Below, one piece after another: positions 11,278 through 12,881 of a stretch of 12,881 nucleotides of DNA. Position 1 is the stretch's first letter. Each line of letters begins with the position of its first letter. Source of the stretch: an uncultured Lachnospiraceae bacterium (GTDB lineage: Bacteria > Bacillota > Clostridia > Lachnospirales > Lachnospiraceae); NCBI GenBank assembly GCA_937965795.1, contig CALCMD010000095.1, forward strand, positions 1-12,881, in the 5' to 3' direction. The notes beneath the pieces are model-generated. The model ran no database searches. It saw only the letters and a list, made by a program, of their open reading frames with translations, and was not told the DNA's origin. A program made the position numbers and the translations under genes.

Positions 11278-12825
11278 TTGAAAAACGAAGTGGTTATTGT
11301 ACTGGACTTTGGTGGGCAGTATAATCAGTTAGTTGCCAGACGAGTAAGAGAGTGTAATGTCTACTGTGAAATTTACTCTTATAAAACAGATATTGAAAAA
11401 ATTAAAGCGATGAACCCAAAGGGAATTATTCTTACCGGAGGACCGAACAGTTGTTATGAGCCGGATTCCCCGACATATTCCAGAGAATTATTTGAAATGG
11501 GGATTCCTGTGCTGGGGTTGTGCTATGGCGCTCAGCTTATGATGTATATTCTGGGAGGAAAAGTAGAACGTGCCGCTGTACGTGAGTATGGAAAAACGGA
11601 GGTGCTGGTTGATAAGCAGGATTCCAGGGTATTTGAAAACATATCGCCAAAAACGATCTGCTGGATGAGTCATTTTGACTATATTTCAAAAGTAGCACCG
11701 GGATTTGTGGTATCTGCACATACCGCAGACTGTCCGGTGGCGGCTGCGGAGAAGCCGGATGAAAATCTGTATGCGATTCAGTTCCATCCGGAAGTTCTTC
11801 ACACGGTGGAAGGGAAGGAAATGCTGCACAATTTTGTATACAATGTGTGCGGCTGTACTGGGGACTGGAAAATGGATTCTTTCGTGGAAAACTCTATTCG
11901 GGAGATTCGTAAAAAGGTAGGAAGTGGGAAAGTGCTTTGCGCTCTGTCGGGGGGCGTGGATTCTTCCGTTGCGGCAGTATTGCTTTCGAAAGCAATCGGA
12001 GATCAGCTTACCTGCGTATTTGTGGATCACGGTCTCCTTCGTAAGAATGAAGGAGATGAGGTTGAGGCGGTATTTGGAGCGGACGGCGGTTATGATCTGA
12101 ATTTCATCCGCGCGAATGCGCAGGAGAGATTTTATGAAAAGCTGTCGGGAGTAACAGAGCCTGAGAGAAAGAGAAAAATCATTGGCGAAGAGTTTATCCG
12201 CGTGTTTGAGGAAGAGGCAAAGAAAATCGGCGCAGTGGATTTTCTTGTGCAGGGAACGATCTATCCGGATGTGGTAGAAAGTGGTCTGGGCGGCGAATCG
12301 GCCGTGATTAAATCTCATCATAACGTGGGAGGGCTGCCGGATTGTGTAGATTTCAAAGAGATTATCGAGCCGTTGCGTGATCTGTTTAAGGATGAAGTGC
12401 GCAAGGTGGGGCTGGAGCTTGGTATTCCGGAATATCTGGTATTTCGCCAGCCATTTCCAGGACCAGGACTTGGTATCCGCATCATCGGGGAAGTGACGGC
12501 AGAAAAGGTCAGGATCGTCCAGGATGCAGACGCTATTTATCGGGAAGAGATTGCAAATGCTGGATTAGATAAGGGTATTGGCCAGTATTTTGCGGCGCTT
12601 ACCAACATGCGCTCCGTCGGGGTCATGGGCGATGAGAGAACTTATGATTATGCGATTGCGCTGAGAGCGGTAAACACCGTTGACTTTATGACGGCGGAAG
12701 CGGCGGAAGTTCCGTGGGAAGTGTTGAAAAAAGTTACCAGCAGGATTATCAATGAAGTGAATCATGTCAATAGAGTAGTATATGATGTGACTAGTAAGCC
12801 GCCAGGGACGATTGAGTTCGAATAG
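11278..12825 (+). CDS. guaA: GMP synthase (glutamine-hydrolysing)
   Basis: 515 residues, full length. It converts XMP to GMP with ATP and glutamine, the last step of guanine nucleotide synthesis, in the cytosol. The N-terminal class I glutamine amidotransferase domain (about 1-190) has the triad Cys82 (LGLCYGAQ), His170 and Glu172 (QFHPEV). The ATP pyrophosphatase domain has the PP-loop SGGVDSS (224-230), and the C-terminal dimerisation domain ends in the conserved SKPPGTIEFE. The start is TTG at 11278 with AGGAGG 7 bases upstream; no ATG is available at this position, and the protein begins as the family does (EVVIVLDFGGQYNQL). It has its own promoter at 11119-11147. No clear terminator is visible before the window ends; AGACT/AGTCT (about 12830-12848) is a weak hairpin without a T-run. 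Confidence 0.97.
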   Translation: MKNEVVIVLDFGGQYNQLVARRVRECNVYCEIYSYKTDIEKIKAMNPKGIILTGGPNSCYEPDSPTYSRELFEMGIPVLGLCYGAQLMMYILGGKVERAAVREYGKTEVLVDKQDSRVFENISPKTICWMSHFDYISKVAPGFVVSAHTADCPVAAAEKPDENLYAIQFHPEVLHTVEGKEMLHNFVYNVCGCTGDWKMDSFVENSIREIRKKVGSGKVLCALSGGVDSSVAAVLLSKAIGDQLTCVFVDHGLLRKNEGDEVEAVFGADGGYDLNFIRANAQERFYEKLSGVTEPERKRKIIGEEFIRVFEEEAKKIGAVDFLVQGTIYPDVVESGLGGESAVIKSHHNVGGLPDCVDFKEIIEPLRDLFKDEVRKVGLELGIPEYLVFRQPFPGPGLGIRIIGEVTAEKVRIVQDADAIYREEIANAGLDKGIGQYFAALTNMRSVGVMGDERTYDYAIALRAVNTVDFMTAEAAEVPWEVLKKVTSRIINEVNHVNRVVYDVTSKPPGTIEFE

Positions 12826-12881
12826 TGAGACTATGAAGAAAAGTCTGTAAATTAGATTCTTCTATGATAATGATGGGTGAA

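Noticed and set aside
1..12881. CRISPR array, transposase, integrase, toxin-antitoxin or defence operon
   Set aside because: No regularly spaced repeats and no proteins with such motifs were found on either strand.

Overview
The window (12,881 bases) looks like a chromosomal segment of a spore-forming, anaerobic-type Firmicute, most likely a Clostridia / Lachnospiraceae gut commensal. The basis is the presence of SpoIIID with a sigma-E-like promoter, strong AGGAGG ribosome binding sites, TTG starts, tRNA genes without an encoded CCA, moderate GC content, and the style of the secreted carbohydrate-binding protein. Species cannot be fixed from the sequence alone.

Left part (1-3955). A tRNA-Trp gene sits between a promoter-like site and a strong terminator. 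It is followed by about 570 bases with no full-length gene, which hold a second terminator, an extended -10 promoter leading into a chain of tiny ORFs with good ribosome binding sites, and a second promoter with a leader hairpin. Then comes a secreted protein built from alternating beta-sandwich (concanavalin-like) and X2-type domains. It is broken at its 3' end: translation stops inside a third sandwich domain, and about 30 codons of a fibronectin-III-like C-terminus survive just downstream in another frame, the signature of a deletion. An AraC-family regulator follows and may control this or another carbohydrate locus.

Middle (3956-7059). A consensus promoter drives endonuclease IV (base excision repair). 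A bidirectional terminator separates it from tRNA-Cys and tRNA-Glu, both on the minus strand and read from one strong promoter. Diverging from these is a two-gene unit: a YejK/NdpA-type nucleoid-associated protein and a nitrilase-superfamily amidase.

Right part (7060-12881). A 134-base element with perfect 11-base inverted ends and an internal hairpin lies upstream of a MurE-like Mur ligase (peptidoglycan precursor synthesis), followed by Maf (nucleotide pyrophosphatase). Next come a possible 26-residue membrane peptide, a small cysteine-rich protein, and SpoIIID, whose TTG start is preceded by a near-ideal sigma-E promoter (GCATAGC-N14-CATACACT). A family-6-type hypoxanthine/deoxyinosine DNA glycosylase follows from its own promoter and ends at a strong terminator. 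The window closes with guaA (GMP synthase), transcribed from TTGTCA-N17-TATAAT with an unassigned leader of roughly 120 bases.

Most genes are ordinary housekeeping functions. The parts that deserve attention are the broken surface protein, the mini-ORF chain near 314-432, the inverted-repeat element at 7155-7288, and the small sporulation island at 9776-10469. I found no CRISPR array, transposase, integrase or recognisable defence system.
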